A DNA stretch of 64,000 nt from Vibrio echinoideorum (GTDB lineage: Bacteria > Pseudomonadota > Gammaproteobacteria > Enterobacterales > Vibrionaceae): assembly GCF_024347455.1 (NCBI RefSeq), contig NZ_AP025483.1, positions 3,410,001 through 3,474,000 of the forward strand. Reading direction: 5' to 3'. Shown one piece after another: positions 38,234 to 48,551 of this stretch (position 1 is the first letter of the stretch; the number at the start of each line of letters is the position of its first letter). The notes beneath the pieces are model-generated. The model did no database searches. It was given only the letters and a program-made list of their open reading frames with translations, and was not told the origin of the DNA. A program made the translations under genes and the position numbers.

Positions 38234-39859
38234 ATGACCGTTATGGAACATACTAAGGCTGCACAAATTGATCTAACTAAGCACGGACTGACTGGCGTTA
38301 CCGAAGTTCTTCGTAATCCTAGCTACGAACAGTTATTCGTTGAAGAAACACTGCCAGGTCTAGAAGGCTACGAGAAAGGCGTAGTAACGGAACTAGGCGC
38401 TGTTGCGGTTGACACTGGTATCTTTACTGGCCGCTCACCAAAAGATAAGTACATTGTTAAAGATGACACAACACGCGATACCATGTGGTGGTCAGATCAA
38501 GGCAAAAATGACAACAAACCGATTACAACTGAAGTATGGAATGAGCTAAAAGAGCTTGTAACAACTCAGCTATCTGGCAAGCGCCTGTTTGTCATTGACG
38601 GTTACTGTGGTGCTAACCCAGATACGCGCTTAAGTGTACGTATTATCACGGAAGTAGCGTGGCAAGCGCACTTCGTTAAGAACATGTTCATTCGTCCAAC
38701 CGACGAAGAGCTAGCAACGTTCGAACCTGACTTCGTCGTTATGAACGGTGCTAAAACAAGCAACCCTAACTGGGAAAAACAAGGTCTAAACTCTGAGAAT
38801 TTCGTTGCTTTCAACCTAACTGAACGCGTTCAAATCATTGGCGGTACTTGGTACGGCGGTGAGATGAAAAAAGGTATGTTCGCAATGATGAACTACCTAT
38901 TGCCTCTGCAAGGTATCGCTTCAATGCACTGCAGTGCAAACGTGGGCGAGAAAGACGATGTAGCCATTTTCTTCGGCTTATCCGGCACAGGTAAAACAAC
39001 GCTATCAACCGATCCTAAACGTGAGTTAATTGGTGATGATGAGCACGGCTGGGATGACGATGGTATCTTCAACTTTGAAGGTGGTTGCTACGCGAAAACG
39101 ATCCGCCTGTCGAAAGAAGCAGAACCAGAAATTCACAATGCAATCCGTCGCGATGCACTGCTAGAAAACGTAACGGTTCGTGGTGATGGCTCTATCGATT
39201 TTGATGACGGTTCAAAAACAGAAAACACTCGTGTTTCTTACCCAATTCACCACATCGACAACATTGTTAAGCCAGTTTCAAAAGCCGGTCACGCTCAAAA
39301 AGTTATCTTCCTGACCGCAGATGCATTTGGTGTTCTACCACCAGTATCTAAACTGACACCAGAGCAAACTAAGTACCACTTCCTATCTGGCTTTACCGCT
39401 AAGTTAGCAGGTACAGAGCGTGGTATCACTGAGCCAACTCCAACGTTCTCTGCTGCGTTCGGTGCTGCATTCTTAACCCTTCACCCAACTCAGTACGCTG
39501 AAGTGCTTGTGAAGCGTATGGAAGCGGCTGGTGCAGAAGCTTACCTTGTGAACACGGGTTGGAATGGCACAGGCAAACGTATCTCGATTCAAGATACTCG
39601 CGGCATCATTGACGCTATCCTAGATGGCTCAATCGACCAAGCGGAGACTAAGGTTATTCCTATGTTTAACCTAGAAGTACCGCTAGCGTTGCACGATGTA
39701 GATCCTGCGATTCTAGACCCACGTGATACGTACACTGACCCACTACAATGGGAAAGCAAAGCGAAAGATCTAGCAGAACGCTTCATCAACAACTTTGATA
39801 AGTACACAGATAACGCTGAAGGTAAGTCACTGGTTGCTGCAGGCCCACAACTAGACTAG
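38234..39859 (+). CDS. pckA: Phosphoenolpyruvate carboxykinase (ATP)
   Basis: The 541-residue gluconeogenic enzyme converts oxaloacetate plus ATP to PEP. P-loop [12 protein letters not shown], metal/substrate motifs [27 protein letters not shown] and LIGDDEHGW are intact. ATP-type length. A good ribosome site (AAGGAG) precedes ATG 38234. Conserved neighbour of hslO in gammaproteobacteria. Confidence 0.98.
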   Translation: MTVMEHTKAAQIDLTKHGLTGVTEVLRNPSYEQLFVEETLPGLEGYEKGVVTELGAVAVDTGIFTGRSPKDKYIVKDDTTRDTMWWSDQGKNDNKPITTEVWNELKELVTTQLSGKRLFVIDGYCGANPDTRLSVRIITEVAWQAHFVKNMFIRPTDEELATFEPDFVVMNGAKTSNPNWEKQGLNSENFVAFNLTERVQIIGGTWYGGEMKKGMFAMMNYLLPLQGIASMHCSANVGEKDDVAIFFGLSGTGKTTLSTDPKRELIGDDEHGWDDDGIFNFEGGCYAKTIRLSKEAEPEIHNAIRRDALLENVTVRGDGSIDFDDGSKTENTRVSYPIHHIDNIVKPVSKAGHAQKVIFLTADAFGVLPPVSKLTPEQTKYHFLSGFTAKLAGTERGITEPTPTFSAAFGAAFLTLHPTQYAEVLVKRMEAAGAEAYLVNTGWNGTGKRISIQDTRGIIDAILDGSIDQAETKVIPMFNLEVPLALHDVDPAILDPRDTYTDPLQWESKAKDLAERFINNFDKYTDNAEGKSLVAAGPQLD

Positions 39860-39924
39860 TTTCACCATCTGCTCGGGGTTGAGCGAAATGCGAAGACCCT
39901 GTTTCAAAATGATATTTTTGTAGC

Positions 39925-39952
39925 AAGCCCCTCTTTTGAGGGGCTTTTTTGT
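39925..39952 (+). terminator. Terminator after pckA
   Basis: AAGCCCCTC, loop TTTT, GAGGGGCTTTTTT. Confidence 0.93.
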
Positions 39953-40015
39953 TGATGCTTACCCATTTTTGTTCCACTCTGTTTTAACACTAGTGAAATT
40001 TAAGGCTTTCAAGGA

Positions 40016-41986
40016 ATGAAAAAGGTACTCATGGTGCTTGGCATTGTGCTTTCCATCATCGTTGCACTTATCGCAACGCTGCTATTAAGCTTACAAACTC
40101 AATACCGAGCTGATGTTGCTAACTTCTTTATCAAGCATACGATTGAACAACCTGTGCTCATTGAAGATATTGAGTATCAGGTGCCTTACCACATCACTTT
40201 AATGGGCGTTACCCAAAGTCAGCCAGAACAACAAACTCCTCTTTATATCGATAAGATCGATATTTGGTTCAGCCCTCACTCTGTCACTCAAGCCAAACTC
40301 GTTTTGGATTCTGTGCTGCTCAGCGGCCTTCAATTGGAAACGAATGATCTCGGCACACTCGCATCACTACTTATACAACCAAACATTCAGCTCCACCAGC
40401 TAGCCATTAATAACCTAGATTTTTCGACACAGGACTTTAATGTGCGTGGTATCGATCTCCAGATTTCAGAACCCACTTGGGGTGACAGCAATTCACTGCT
40501 GCCTTATGGAAAAACTCAACTCACCGCCACGCAACTTTACTGGCAAGGTGAAGCATTCGATAACCTTCTGATTGATCTAGACCTAAAACCCAGTGATAGC
40601 ACTCTGTATGGCGCTTCATTCGACTGGCGTGGAGCGAAAATTTCCGGGCAAGCAGAGCAATACCAGAGTGATTGGTCGCTGGTGAATGTCACGGTCGATG
40701 GCTTACGATTAAACGAAAGACAAACCAAGACCCTATTGAGCAAAGAATGGGATGTCGCAGGTATTCAGGTCAACCACATCAACAGCCTAGACATTCTACG
40801 CAGCGATGTGCAATGGCAAGATGGCCACTTAGCTGCTTTTGATGCGTCACTCGAAAATATCCAACTGCCTTTTAGATGGTGGGAGCAACAACAAGCGACG
40901 CTCTCCCTACAAGCTGAGGGCGTCATTTTGGACGATGATAGCTTCATCGACCCAAGCGTTAAGTTAAGCCTCCAACCAAACCAGATTCTGATTGAAGATT
41001 TTTATACTCAATTCCTGCAAGGCAGTATTCAGCTGAACGGAGAGATTACCCCGAGCTCCATTGAATTAGCACAACTCGATGTTCGCGGCATAAAATGGAT
41101 AACAGAGAACCAAGATAATAATTTACCCGCGATGCGTCTCACTCCTTGGCTTAAACAGCTACAACAGGTCTCTATCAAACAACTTAACGTAGAACGCAGC
41201 CAACTCATTCAACTCGCAGAGAAGCCTTACTGGCAGGTCTCAGGACTGCATGTCGAGGGGCATCAAGTTCATCTGCTTCAAGATAGAAAGCTAGGTTTGT
41301 GGCAAGGTAAGTTGATGGCCAGTGCTAACGATGCAAGCTATCAAAGCATCCTCAGCGCTCAACCTGTTATTGAAATGAACAGCGATCAGGGGAAATGGAC
41401 ACTAACACGCCTGTTTGCGCCACTGAAGCATGGCTATATTGAAGCAAATGCAACGCTCGATTTTAACAAAATAAGCAAACCATGGAGCTTAGACATCTCT
41501 GCCGATGGGTTGCCGATATCACTAATATTGCAGCCATTAGAGTTACCACTCGATGCAACAGGTTATGGAGAGTTCGAGCTTCAAGCCGCTGGCTTATATG
41601 GCGATTCACTGATGCTCGGTTACTCAACCACGGGGCAACTCACTGGTAGCGTTCGTCAAGGCGTAATGACCTTTAACGATAAGCTCTCCAACACATCAAG
41701 CAATAACGTATTTGAAGTTCCGGAATTGAATGCAGATTTCGACCGTGGCCGTTTCACTCTTAAGCCAATGCACATTATTGGTGCATCTGCAGAAGAGCAA
41801 GGTTCACAAAGAGTTCAAACGTTAAATGGCGAGGTTTCAGGAGAACTCGATTTGCTAGAAACGACCAAGCACACGCTTTCTATCACCTTAACTGACCAAT
41901 GCCATCAAATCTCAGGAAAGCTCAACCAAGCGAAGTATTCGGAGATTAATGACTGCCAACAAAAAAGCGCCACTCCACAGGAGTAG
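40016..41986 (+). CDS. AsmA-like inner-membrane protein
   Basis: The 656-residue protein has an N-terminal membrane helix (about 4-26, VLMVLGIVLSIIVALIATLLL) and a long periplasmic beta-rich body typical of AsmA/TamB-like proteins that bridge the envelope and are linked to phospholipid transport. The C-terminal part (FELQAAGLYGDSLMLGYSTTG, LDFNKISKPWSLDISADGLP) resembles AsmA/YicH repeats. Specific function unknown. Its last nine codons form one arm of the hairpin that ends the convergent operon. Confidence 0.8.
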   Translation: MKKVLMVLGIVLSIIVALIATLLLSLQTQYRADVANFFIKHTIEQPVLIEDIEYQVPYHITLMGVTQSQPEQQTPLYIDKIDIWFSPHSVTQAKLVLDSVLLSGLQLETNDLGTLASLLIQPNIQLHQLAINNLDFSTQDFNVRGIDLQISEPTWGDSNSLLPYGKTQLTATQLYWQGEAFDNLLIDLDLKPSDSTLYGASFDWRGAKISGQAEQYQSDWSLVNVTVDGLRLNERQTKTLLSKEWDVAGIQVNHINSLDILRSDVQWQDGHLAAFDASLENIQLPFRWWEQQQATLSLQAEGVILDDDSFIDPSVKLSLQPNQILIEDFYTQFLQGSIQLNGEITPSSIELAQLDVRGIKWITENQDNNLPAMRLTPWLKQLQQVSIKQLNVERSQLIQLAEKPYWQVSGLHVEGHQVHLLQDRKLGLWQGKLMASANDASYQSILSAQPVIEMNSDQGKWTLTRLFAPLKHGYIEANATLDFNKISKPWSLDISADGLPISLILQPLELPLDATGYGEFELQAAGLYGDSLMLGYSTTGQLTGSVRQGVMTFNDKLSNTSSNNVFEVPELNADFDRGRFTLKPMHIIGASAEEQGSQRVQTLNGEVSGELDLLETTKHTLSITLTDQCHQISGKLNQAKYSEINDCQQKSATPQE

Positions 41987-41992
41987 CGCTTT
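41960..41992 (-). terminator. Terminator of the yihY-dtd-yiiD operon, inside the 3' end of the AsmA-like gene
   Basis: On the minus strand AGCGCTACTCC, loop TGT, GGAGTGGCGCT is followed by TTTTTTG. The element spans the convergent gene's last codons and stop. Confidence 0.85.
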
Positions 41993-42044
41993 CAATCAAC
42001 CGTTTCATTTGCAGTTTTTGATCCGCAGTTCAACGAGCGTTAAG

Positions 42045-42980
42045 CTATTTACTCACGTTTGACTCGGTTGATAATCTCTTTTTATAGTCGGGGATCAGCA
42101 TATAGGTTCCCGTAAACTCAACCGCTTCTACATCACCACTGTTAATGGTCACGTGAATAATGATACGTGCCTTTCTACCTGACGCGAGACGATCTAAATC
42201 ACCACTGATTCCATCCAATGAAGTCGCAGCCACTGGGTTTTGCTCAACCGGATGACGATAGCGAATATTACTGTCGGCCAATACGATATCACCAGTAAGC
42301 CCACGCTCTTTCATCAACAGCCAAGTCATTCCCCAACCCGTTAGGGTCGCTAAGGTGAAAGCTGAACCAGCAAACATGGTGTTATGAGGGTTAAGGTTGG
42401 GATTCAACTGAGCACTACACTCAAACTGATAACCCGTGTATTGGTTAATCTTGATGCCCATCTTGTCACTGATCGGGATTTGATTTTCCCAGCGCTGTTG
42501 TAGCTCATTACACCATTCAGGCTTACGCAGCACATCAGCCATAGGATCAAGGTGCTTCACCATCTGTTGGTGACGCACAGGGCCACGTTGGTCGTTAATT
42601 TCACCACGACGCTCAAAGTGATTCTTTTCGTAGAATGAGATCGCATCTTCACGTGCATTACACACCAAACGCTTCGCCCCTTCTTGACGTGCCAGTGACT
42701 CTAGCGCAACCAAGATAAGTGAGCCCATGCCTTTACTTTGGCGAGATTTCTTCACCGCCATATAGCGAATCTGCCCCTCTAGATCTGGGGTGATATAGAG
42801 ACGACCAATCGCCATCGGGCGACCACGACCATCGACAATCATGCGATGGTGACTCATGGCATCGTATTCATCGCGCTCTGAACCTACCGGCATGCGCCAA
42901 GGTTCACGGAGCATCTGCCAGCGAAAATGGTAATACTTGTTCAGTTGATTTTCGGTGGTCGGTGTTATGAGTTTAAACAT
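42045..42980 (-). CDS. YiiD/MadA-type fusion of GNAT acetyltransferase and hotdog thioesterase-like domains
   Basis: The 311-residue protein joins a GNAT domain (residues about 1-140, with IRYMAVKKSRQSKGMGSLIL as the acetyl-CoA loop) to a YiiD_C hotdog domain (about 160-300, NLNPHNTMFAGSAFTLATLTGWG). In E. coli the homologue YiiD was reported as MadA, a malonyl-ACP decarboxylase able to start fatty acid synthesis; transfer of that function here is an inference. Same strand as dtd, 16 bp downstream, as in E. coli. Confidence 0.85.
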   Translation of the reverse strand: MFKLITPTTENQLNKYYHFRWQMLREPWRMPVGSERDEYDAMSHHRMIVDGRGRPMAIGRLYITPDLEGQIRYMAVKKSRQSKGMGSLILVALESLARQEGAKRLVCNAREDAISFYEKNHFERRGEINDQRGPVRHQQMVKHLDPMADVLRKPEWCNELQQRWENQIPISDKMGIKINQYTGYQFECSAQLNPNLNPHNTMFAGSAFTLATLTGWGMTWLLMKERGLTGDIVLADSNIRYRHPVEQNPVAATSLDGISGDLDRLASGRKARIIIHVTINSGDVEAVEFTGTYMLIPDYKKRLSTESNVSK

Positions 42981-42996
42981 GCTTATTCCTTTAAGC

Positions 42997-43431
42997 CTAA
43001 ACCTGCAGCCAGAATGTTACTGGGCCATCATTAACCAAAGACACTTTCATGTCGGCTGCGAATCGGCCACGTTCCGTTGGCAAGACTGATTCACACTGGT
43101 CAGAAAAATAGTTGTAAAGACGCTCTGCATCTTCTGGGTGAGCACCACGAGAAAATCCTGCTCGTGTGCCTTTCTTAGTATCAGCTGGCAGAGTGAATTG
43201 AGAAACCACTAATACCTTACCTTCTACCTGCTTTACATTGAGATTCATTTTATCGTCTTCATCTCCAAAGACACGATAAGTGGTCACTCGTTCCATCAAG
43301 CGTTTGGCTTTGGCTTCGTCATCACCTTTTTCTACGCCTAACAGAACCAATAAGCCTTGCTCAATCTCACCCACTACTTCGCCATCAACACAGACGGCAG
43401 CTTCACTTACTCTCTGGATCAGTGCTATCAC
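42997..43431 (-). CDS. dtd: D-aminoacyl-tRNA deacylase
   Basis: The 144-residue enzyme removes D-amino acids from tRNA. The active-site motifs [15 protein letters not shown] and the cross-subunit [11 protein letters not shown] (GP motif) are intact. GTG 43431 ([11 protein letters not shown]) has AGGA seven bases upstream and gives the standard length; it overlaps the end of yihY by 29 bp, pointing to coupling. Confidence 0.96.
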   Translation of the reverse strand: MIALIQRVSEAAVCVDGEVVGEIEQGLLVLLGVEKGDDEAKAKRLMERVTTYRVFGDEDDKMNLNVKQVEGKVLVVSQFTLPADTKKGTRAGFSRGAHPEDAERLYNYFSDQCESVLPTERGRFAADMKVSLVNDGPVTFWLQV

Positions 43432-44344
43432 TGTTGTTTCCTTGCTCTGTGATTTTGTCTTTATCCGACGAGTGTACCATTTCTTGAGAGTCACTCCACT
43501 GTTCCTGCTCACCAAGCGCGGCTGTCACTTCAGCACCCACTAACACGATTAACCAGCACAAATAAACCCAAACAAAAAGAATCGGAATCGCCGCTAAAGC
43601 ACCGTAAATCAACTGGTAAGACGGAAACTGAGTAATATAAGCCGCAAAACCTTTCTTGCTTAATTCAAACAGAATGGCCGCAACCAAAGAGCCTGCAGCA
43701 GCATGAGAAAAGTGTATCTTTTTGTTTGGAACGAGAAGGTATAAACCGAAGAACGCAAAGAAAGAGAGAATCAAAGGAAGCTTGCGGATCACGGTATTGA
43801 AGGCACTCGAGACGACTTCGTTTTGCAGCAAGTTCAATGACGTCACGTAAGAGGTCGCGGCAATACTGGCGCCCACTAAAATAGGCCCAAGCGTTAGCAC
43901 CATCCAATACATAGAGAAAGACAACACCGCACGTCGCTTTTCCGTTACACGCCAGATGTAGTTCAAGTTCTTATCAATATTGGAGATCAGCATCAGAGCT
44001 GCAATGAATAAGAACACACTGCCTACAGCGGTCATTTTCCCGGTATTGGCGACAAACTCAAGCAAAGCACCATGCACTGCATCCCCTGACGCAGGAACAA
44101 AGTTGGTAATGACAAAGTTTTGAATCACGAGACCGACATCAGCAAAGATTGAGAATGACGATAAAATCGATAGCAGAACCGTCAGCATCGGCACAATGGA
44201 AAGCAGAGTAATGTACGCTAAATAGCCCGCGTTCACGTTGACTCTATCGTGCGTCATCCGCGTAAGAAGATAGCGGGAAAACTGGATGCTTCCTGTGGCT
44301 GCCTTTTTTATCTTCAACTTGTAACTCCCTTGTAACTCGTTCAT
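43403..44344 (-). CDS. yihY: YihY/BrkB family inner-membrane protein
   Basis: The 313-residue protein has six membrane segments and the family motif [19 protein letters not shown], with [13 protein letters not shown]. Often annotated as virulence factor BrkB or ribonuclease BN; neither activity is shown for this family (UPF0761). Ser/Asp/Glu-rich hydrophilic tail. First gene of the yihY-dtd-yiiD operon, same order as E. coli. Confidence 0.92.
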   Translation of the reverse strand: MNELQGSYKLKIKKAATGSIQFSRYLLTRMTHDRVNVNAGYLAYITLLSIVPMLTVLLSILSSFSIFADVGLVIQNFVITNFVPASGDAVHGALLEFVANTGKMTAVGSVFLFIAALMLISNIDKNLNYIWRVTEKRRAVLSFSMYWMVLTLGPILVGASIAATSYVTSLNLLQNEVVSSAFNTVIRKLPLILSFFAFFGLYLLVPNKKIHFSHAAAGSLVAAILFELSKKGFAAYITQFPSYQLIYGALAAIPILFVWVYLCWLIVLVGAEVTAALGEQEQWSDSQEMVHSSDKDKITEQGNNSDSTDPESK

Positions 44345-44365
44345 AGTCCTAATTAATATTCCGTT

Positions 44366-44527
44366 GTATTAATCACAGTAAATAAATGTTCAAAAATAGC
44401 GTAGGAAAAAGGCTTGAGAACAAGGCAGCCTTTTTTGATAAGTAGTTATTCTACAATCAAAAATTCTAACGCCGTTATCAAGCATTTTAACAAGCTAGGT
44501 TGAGCAGTTATTTACTACGATTGATAT
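44366..44527 (+). repeat. 162-bp inverted-repeat element, copy 2
   Basis: Same orientation as copy 1 and the same length; ends are slightly decayed (GTATTAATCACAGTAAATAA and TTATTTACTACGATTGATAT). Internal AGGCTTGAGAACAAGGCAG is identical. It lies between the divergent yihY and DUF2959 genes, so its right end may contribute to the leader of the latter. Confidence 0.88.
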
Positions 44528-44549
44528 TATTTAACTATAGGAAACTAGG

Positions 44550-45191
44550 ATGCCTTATTTAATAGTTATAGTCCTCTCTATTTTTTCTCTAACTGGATGC
44601 CAGTCCGCTTATTACTCTGCCATGGAGCAAGTGGGTTACCACAAGCGCGACATTATGGTCGACAGAGTAGAAGACGCGAAAGAGTCGCAGCAGGATGCTC
44701 AGGAAGAGTTTACCAGCGCACTTGAAGCCTTGAGTAGCCTGACGAACTTCAGTGGCGGCGACCTTGAAGACATGTACAACCAAATCAACGATAAATACCA
44801 AGACAGCGAGAAAGCCGCACAAAATGTCAGTGATCGGATTGCTGCGATTGAAGACGTGTCAGATGCGCTGTTTGCAGAGTGGCAGGGTGAGTTAGATCTC
44901 TACACTAGCGACTCATTACGTCGTTCAAGTGAGCAAAAACTTCGTGAGACTAAATCGTCTTACCAAAAGATGCTCTCAGCTATGAAACGGGCCGAGAAAA
45001 AAATGGACCCGGTACTCAACACCCTTCGCGACAATACGCTTTATCTAAAGCATAACCTCAATGCGAGTGCTGTCGGTTCATTGCAGGGAGAATTCATGAG
45101 CTTAGAAAAAGACATTGCCTATGCAATAGAGCAGATGAATGCAGCGATAGCAGAGTCGGATAAATTCCTCGCTCAGCTCAATCAGAAGTAA
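44550..45191 (+). CDS. DUF2959 family lipoprotein
   Basis: The 213-residue protein has a lipoprotein signal (LSIFSLTGC, Cys17 lipidated) and a long alpha-helical body, probably coiled coil, with many Gln, Glu and Ser. DUF2959 proteins are unstudied; outer-membrane periplasmic-face location is expected. AGGA precedes the ATG. A small ATPase gene follows 25 bp downstream. Confidence 0.88.
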   Translation: MPYLIVIVLSIFSLTGCQSAYYSAMEQVGYHKRDIMVDRVEDAKESQQDAQEEFTSALEALSSLTNFSGGDLEDMYNQINDKYQDSEKAAQNVSDRIAAIEDVSDALFAEWQGELDLYTSDSLRRSSEQKLRETKSSYQKMLSAMKRAEKKMDPVLNTLRDNTLYLKHNLNASAVGSLQGEFMSLEKDIAYAIEQMNAAIAESDKFLAQLNQK

Positions 45192-45216
45192 TCCCTCTAA
45201 GATAAATGACCACGCA

Positions 45217-45747
45217 ATGAGTCCTATCATCATCTCTGGCGGCCCAGGAGCCGGAAAGACAACACTGATTCATGCCTTGGGTAACGCGGGTTACCCAATC
45301 TTCGCTGAATCCTCTCGCCAGTTGATAGAAGAGCAAAGCCAGCTTAAAAATGGAATTTTACCCTGGCTAGATCTGCCGGGGTTTGCTCGTTTGTGTTTAA
45401 CCGTCATGATCGAGCAAAAAGAACAAGCTAAACAGCATTCGATTACGTTTCTCGATCGCGCTATTCCAGATATCTGTGGTTACTTGAATCAAGCTAACCT
45501 TGAGATTGATGAGAGCTACCGAGAAGCAAGCCAAGGCTATCACTCTCAAGCCTTCTTCTGTCGCCCTGAGGCATTTATTTACGTACAAGATGATGTGAGG
45601 CCTTATCCGATTGAAGAGGCACTAGAAATTCACCACGCGTTAGTCAGAATCTATCAAGAGCTAGGTTATGAAGTGGTCGAGGTGCCATTTATGTCGGTGG
45701 AAGAACGAGTTCAATTCGTGATACATCACCTAAAGATAAAGAACTAG
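45217..45747 (+). CDS. Small P-loop ATPase/kinase-like protein (AAA_28 type)
   Basis: The 176-residue protein has a Walker A SGGPGAGKTT at residues 6-15 and a Walker B-like FLDRAIPDICGY. The size and the DRA/DRS pattern recall nucleotide or adenylate kinase-like proteins annotated as AAA family ATPases. Substrate unknown. Possibly cotranscribed with the DUF2959 gene; no clear ribosome site. Confidence 0.85.
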   Translation: MSPIIISGGPGAGKTTLIHALGNAGYPIFAESSRQLIEEQSQLKNGILPWLDLPGFARLCLTVMIEQKEQAKQHSITFLDRAIPDICGYLNQANLEIDESYREASQGYHSQAFFCRPEAFIYVQDDVRPYPIEEALEIHHALVRIYQELGYEVVEVPFMSVEERVQFVIHHLKIKN

Positions 45748-46070
45748 ATATCAAAAACTAGAGCTCAACTCAATCGTTCATCCCTCTTGAAGATGACGGA
45801 AGGCTCATTAACACAGACAACGTTAAGACACCGAATCATCATACCCTTTTGCAAAACACCTTCGCTAAAAGCCATTTAGGCATCAACCATTAGACCCACA
45901 GCTCTTTCGTCCCTTCCTCTTGAGGGTGACGACAAGGTACTTTAAATTAAGGTGCTTTAAATTAAACACATACGCCGTCATTCTCTACCGCGAGAGATGA
46001 GCGTGGTAGGGAATCTCTCAGCCTTACTATTTTCGATATATTACTTGTTTTCGATATACGACTAACGGCA
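45748..46070. other. Gene-free spacer with short palindromes and a tandem duplication
   Basis: I see no gene. Present are ATTCTCTACC/GGTAGGGAAT (45980-46014), a CGTCCCTTCCTCTTGAGGGTGACG hairpin region near 45908-45932 with a related copy near 45776-45796, and a 15-bp tandem duplication GGTACTTTAAATTAA/GGTGCTTTAAATTAA (45936-45965). These look like degenerate REP-type sequences. Confidence 0.5.
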
Positions 46071-46073
46071 CAA

Positions 46074-46109
46074 AAAAAGCCCCGAGCAGCTGAGCTACTC
46101 GGGGCTTTC
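46074..46109 (-). terminator. Terminator of typA
   Basis: On the minus strand AAAGCCCCGAG, an inner hairpin, CTCGGGGCTTT and TTTTG. Confidence 0.93.
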
Positions 46110-46155
46110 TTATTCGTTGTAACGTCTCGTTAGCTAGAAGCTAACCTGCCGACAA

Positions 46156-47988
46156 TTAGTCTTTAGCAGGGCGAGAAGCGCGCTTACGTTCGTTTTCAGT
46201 AAGAAGTTTCTTACGGATACGTACGTTTAGTGGCGTTACTTCTACTAGTTCATCTTCATCGATAAACTCAAGAGCTTGCTCTAGAGTGTGCTTGATCGGT
46301 GGAGAAAGAACTTGTGCTTCATCAGTACCAGATGCACGAACGTTCGTTAGTTGCTTACCTTTCAGGCAGTTTACTGTTAGGTCGTTTGAACGGTTGTGAA
46401 TACCGATTACTTGGCCTTCGTAAACTTCATCAGCGTGCTCTGTGAATAGACGACCACGAGCTTGAAGGAAGAACAGTGCGTAAGTCAGTGCTTTACCTGT
46501 TGCGTTCGAGATTAGAACACCGTTGTTACGTTGACCAATGATACCGCCTTTGTGAGGACCGTAATGATCGAACGAGTGGTAAATAAGACCAGAACCAGAC
46601 GTCATTGTAAGGAATTCAGTTTGGAAACCGATAAGACCACGAGAAGGCATCATGAAGTCCATGCGAACACGGCCTTTACCATCTGGTGCCATATCCGTTA
46701 GCTCACCCTTACGTAGACCGATGCTTTCCATGATCGCACCTTGGTGCTCTTCAACTACATCGATAGTAACCGTTTCAAACGGTTCCATTCTCTGACCATT
46801 TTCTTCTTTAATGATTACTTCTGGACGAGATACTGCAAGCTCAAAGCCTTCACGACGCATGTTTTCGATCAGGATAGAAAGGTGAAGCTCACCACGGCCT
46901 GATACGCGGAAACGGTCTGGGCTTTCAGTTTCTTCAACACGTAGTGCAACGTTATGAACCAATTCTTTTTCTAGACGCTCAAGGATGTTACGTGAAGTAA
47001 CGAACTTGCCTTCTTTACCCGCGAACGGAGAAGTGTTTACTTGGAAAGTCATTGTTACTGTTGGTTCATCAACAGACAGTGGTTCCATTGCTTCAACATT
47101 GTTTACGTCACAGATAGTGTCTGAAATTTTCAGCTCACCAAGACCCGTGATTGCAATGATGTCGCCAGCGTTAGCTTGTTCTACTTCGTGACGCTCAAGA
47201 CCTAGGTAACCAAGTACAGTACCTACTTTACCGTTACGTTTCTTGCCTTCAGCATTCACGATAGTTACTTGTTGGTTTGGCTTAACAGAACCACGAGTAA
47301 CACGAGCAACACCGATAACACCTACGTAAGAGCTGTAATCAAGTTGAGAAACTTGCATTTGTAGTGGACCTTCAAGGTCAACTGCAGGTGCTTCTACTGT
47401 ATCAACAACAGCTTGGAACAATGGTTCCATGTCTGTGCCAACTTCGCCTTCTTCCATTGTTGCCCAACCGTTTAGAGCTGAAGCGTAAACAACAGTAAAG
47501 TCTAGTTGCTCATCAGTCGCGCCTAGGTTGTCGAACAAGTCAAATACTTGGTCCATAACCCAATCAGGACGAGCACCAGGGCGGTCAATCTTGTTGATAA
47601 CAACGATTGGCTTAAGGCCGTGTGCGAATGCTTTTTGTGTTACGAAACGAGTTTGAGGCATTGGGCCATCAACTGCATCAACGATCAGAAGAACTGAATC
47701 AACCATAGACATGATACGTTCAACTTCACCACCGAAGTCCGCGTGTCCTGGGGTATCTACGATGTTGATACGGTAATCATTCCAGTCAATTGCTGTGTTC
47801 TTAGCAAGGATTGTAATGCCACGCTCTTTTTCGATGTCATTCGAATCCATGACACGCTCTTCAGCTTCACCACGAGACTCAAGAGTGCCTGACTGTTGTA
47901 GTAGTTTATCAACCAAAGTCGTTTTACCGTGGTCAACGTGCGCGATGATCGCGATATTTCTTAACTTATCAATCTGTGGAGTAGACAT
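46156..47988 (-). CDS. typA: Ribosome-associated GTPase TypA/BipA
   Basis: The 610-residue translational GTPase has G1 [10 protein letters not shown]3 [11 protein letters not shown]4 [13 protein letters not shown], then domains II, III and V and the BipA-specific C-terminal domain. It helps 50S assembly at low temperature. ATG 47988 ([11 protein letters not shown]) is preferred over an in-frame ATG five codons upstream on length. Divergent from glnA, the conserved arrangement. Confidence 0.97.
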   Translation of the reverse strand: MSTPQIDKLRNIAIIAHVDHGKTTLVDKLLQQSGTLESRGEAEERVMDSNDIEKERGITILAKNTAIDWNDYRINIVDTPGHADFGGEVERIMSMVDSVLLIVDAVDGPMPQTRFVTQKAFAHGLKPIVVINKIDRPGARPDWVMDQVFDLFDNLGATDEQLDFTVVYASALNGWATMEEGEVGTDMEPLFQAVVDTVEAPAVDLEGPLQMQVSQLDYSSYVGVIGVARVTRGSVKPNQQVTIVNAEGKKRNGKVGTVLGYLGLERHEVEQANAGDIIAITGLGELKISDTICDVNNVEAMEPLSVDEPTVTMTFQVNTSPFAGKEGKFVTSRNILERLEKELVHNVALRVEETESPDRFRVSGRGELHLSILIENMRREGFELAVSRPEVIIKEENGQRMEPFETVTIDVVEEHQGAIMESIGLRKGELTDMAPDGKGRVRMDFMMPSRGLIGFQTEFLTMTSGSGLIYHSFDHYGPHKGGIIGQRNNGVLISNATGKALTYALFFLQARGRLFTEHADEVYEGQVIGIHNRSNDLTVNCLKGKQLTNVRASGTDEAQVLSPPIKHTLEQALEFIDEDELVEVTPLNVRIRKKLLTENERKRASRPAKD

Positions 47989-48312
47989 GGATTCTCGATT
48001 CACTCATAAAAGGTAGCCGTCAATTATCTCAAAAGTTTGGATAATAACCGCTAGCTTGATTTAAAAAACGGTCAATAATATACCAGATTTTAGACAAAAA
48101 CCCAGAAATATGTGATCTGAACCGGGGCTTTTTTCTCTTTTAGCGATTCATATCCGCTTAACTTTGATTCAGCACAGTATAGAAACGCCCAATTCATACG
48201 ATTCTAAAGGATTGTCACAAACAAGCTTCAAATCGAATCTCTCTCAAAACGACAAAAGTGGATTGACAACTTAGGCAATTCATTGCTGAATGGTATCCGA
48301 TCATGACTCATC

Positions 48313-48370
48313 TTGGTGCACAGACAAACGATTGCACCAATTAAGTGCACGCAGAGATCATTTTGGTGCA
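48313..48370. promoter_or_regulatory. NtrC-binding enhancer region upstream of glnA
   Basis: TGCACCAATTAAGTGCA (48333-48349) fits the NtrC palindrome TGCACC-N5-GGTGCA with one weak half. Half sites TTGGTGCA occur at 48313-48320 and 48363-48370. They lie about 70-130 bp upstream of the sigma-54 promoter, the normal enhancer distance. Confidence 0.85.
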
Positions 48371-48431
48371 AAAACCAAAAATAACAAAACAGAAAAACAA
48401 GTAAATCATTGAAATTAATGGAATAATTTTT

Positions 48432-48448
48432 TTGGCACGTTTTTGGCT
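48432..48448 (+). promoter_or_regulatory. Sigma-54 promoter of glnA
   Basis: TTGGCACGTTTTTGGCT has GG and GC exactly ten bases apart, the -24/-12 arrangement of RpoN promoters. Transcription would start near 48460, giving a leader of about 90 nt. Confidence 0.88.
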
Positions 48449-48551
48449 ATACATAAATCAGCATCGATTAATGCACTTATAGACATTAATCAATGCTGGT
48501 TTCAACCGAATCGAGCTAATACCGAATTAATAACACTGGAGGTTATCCAAG

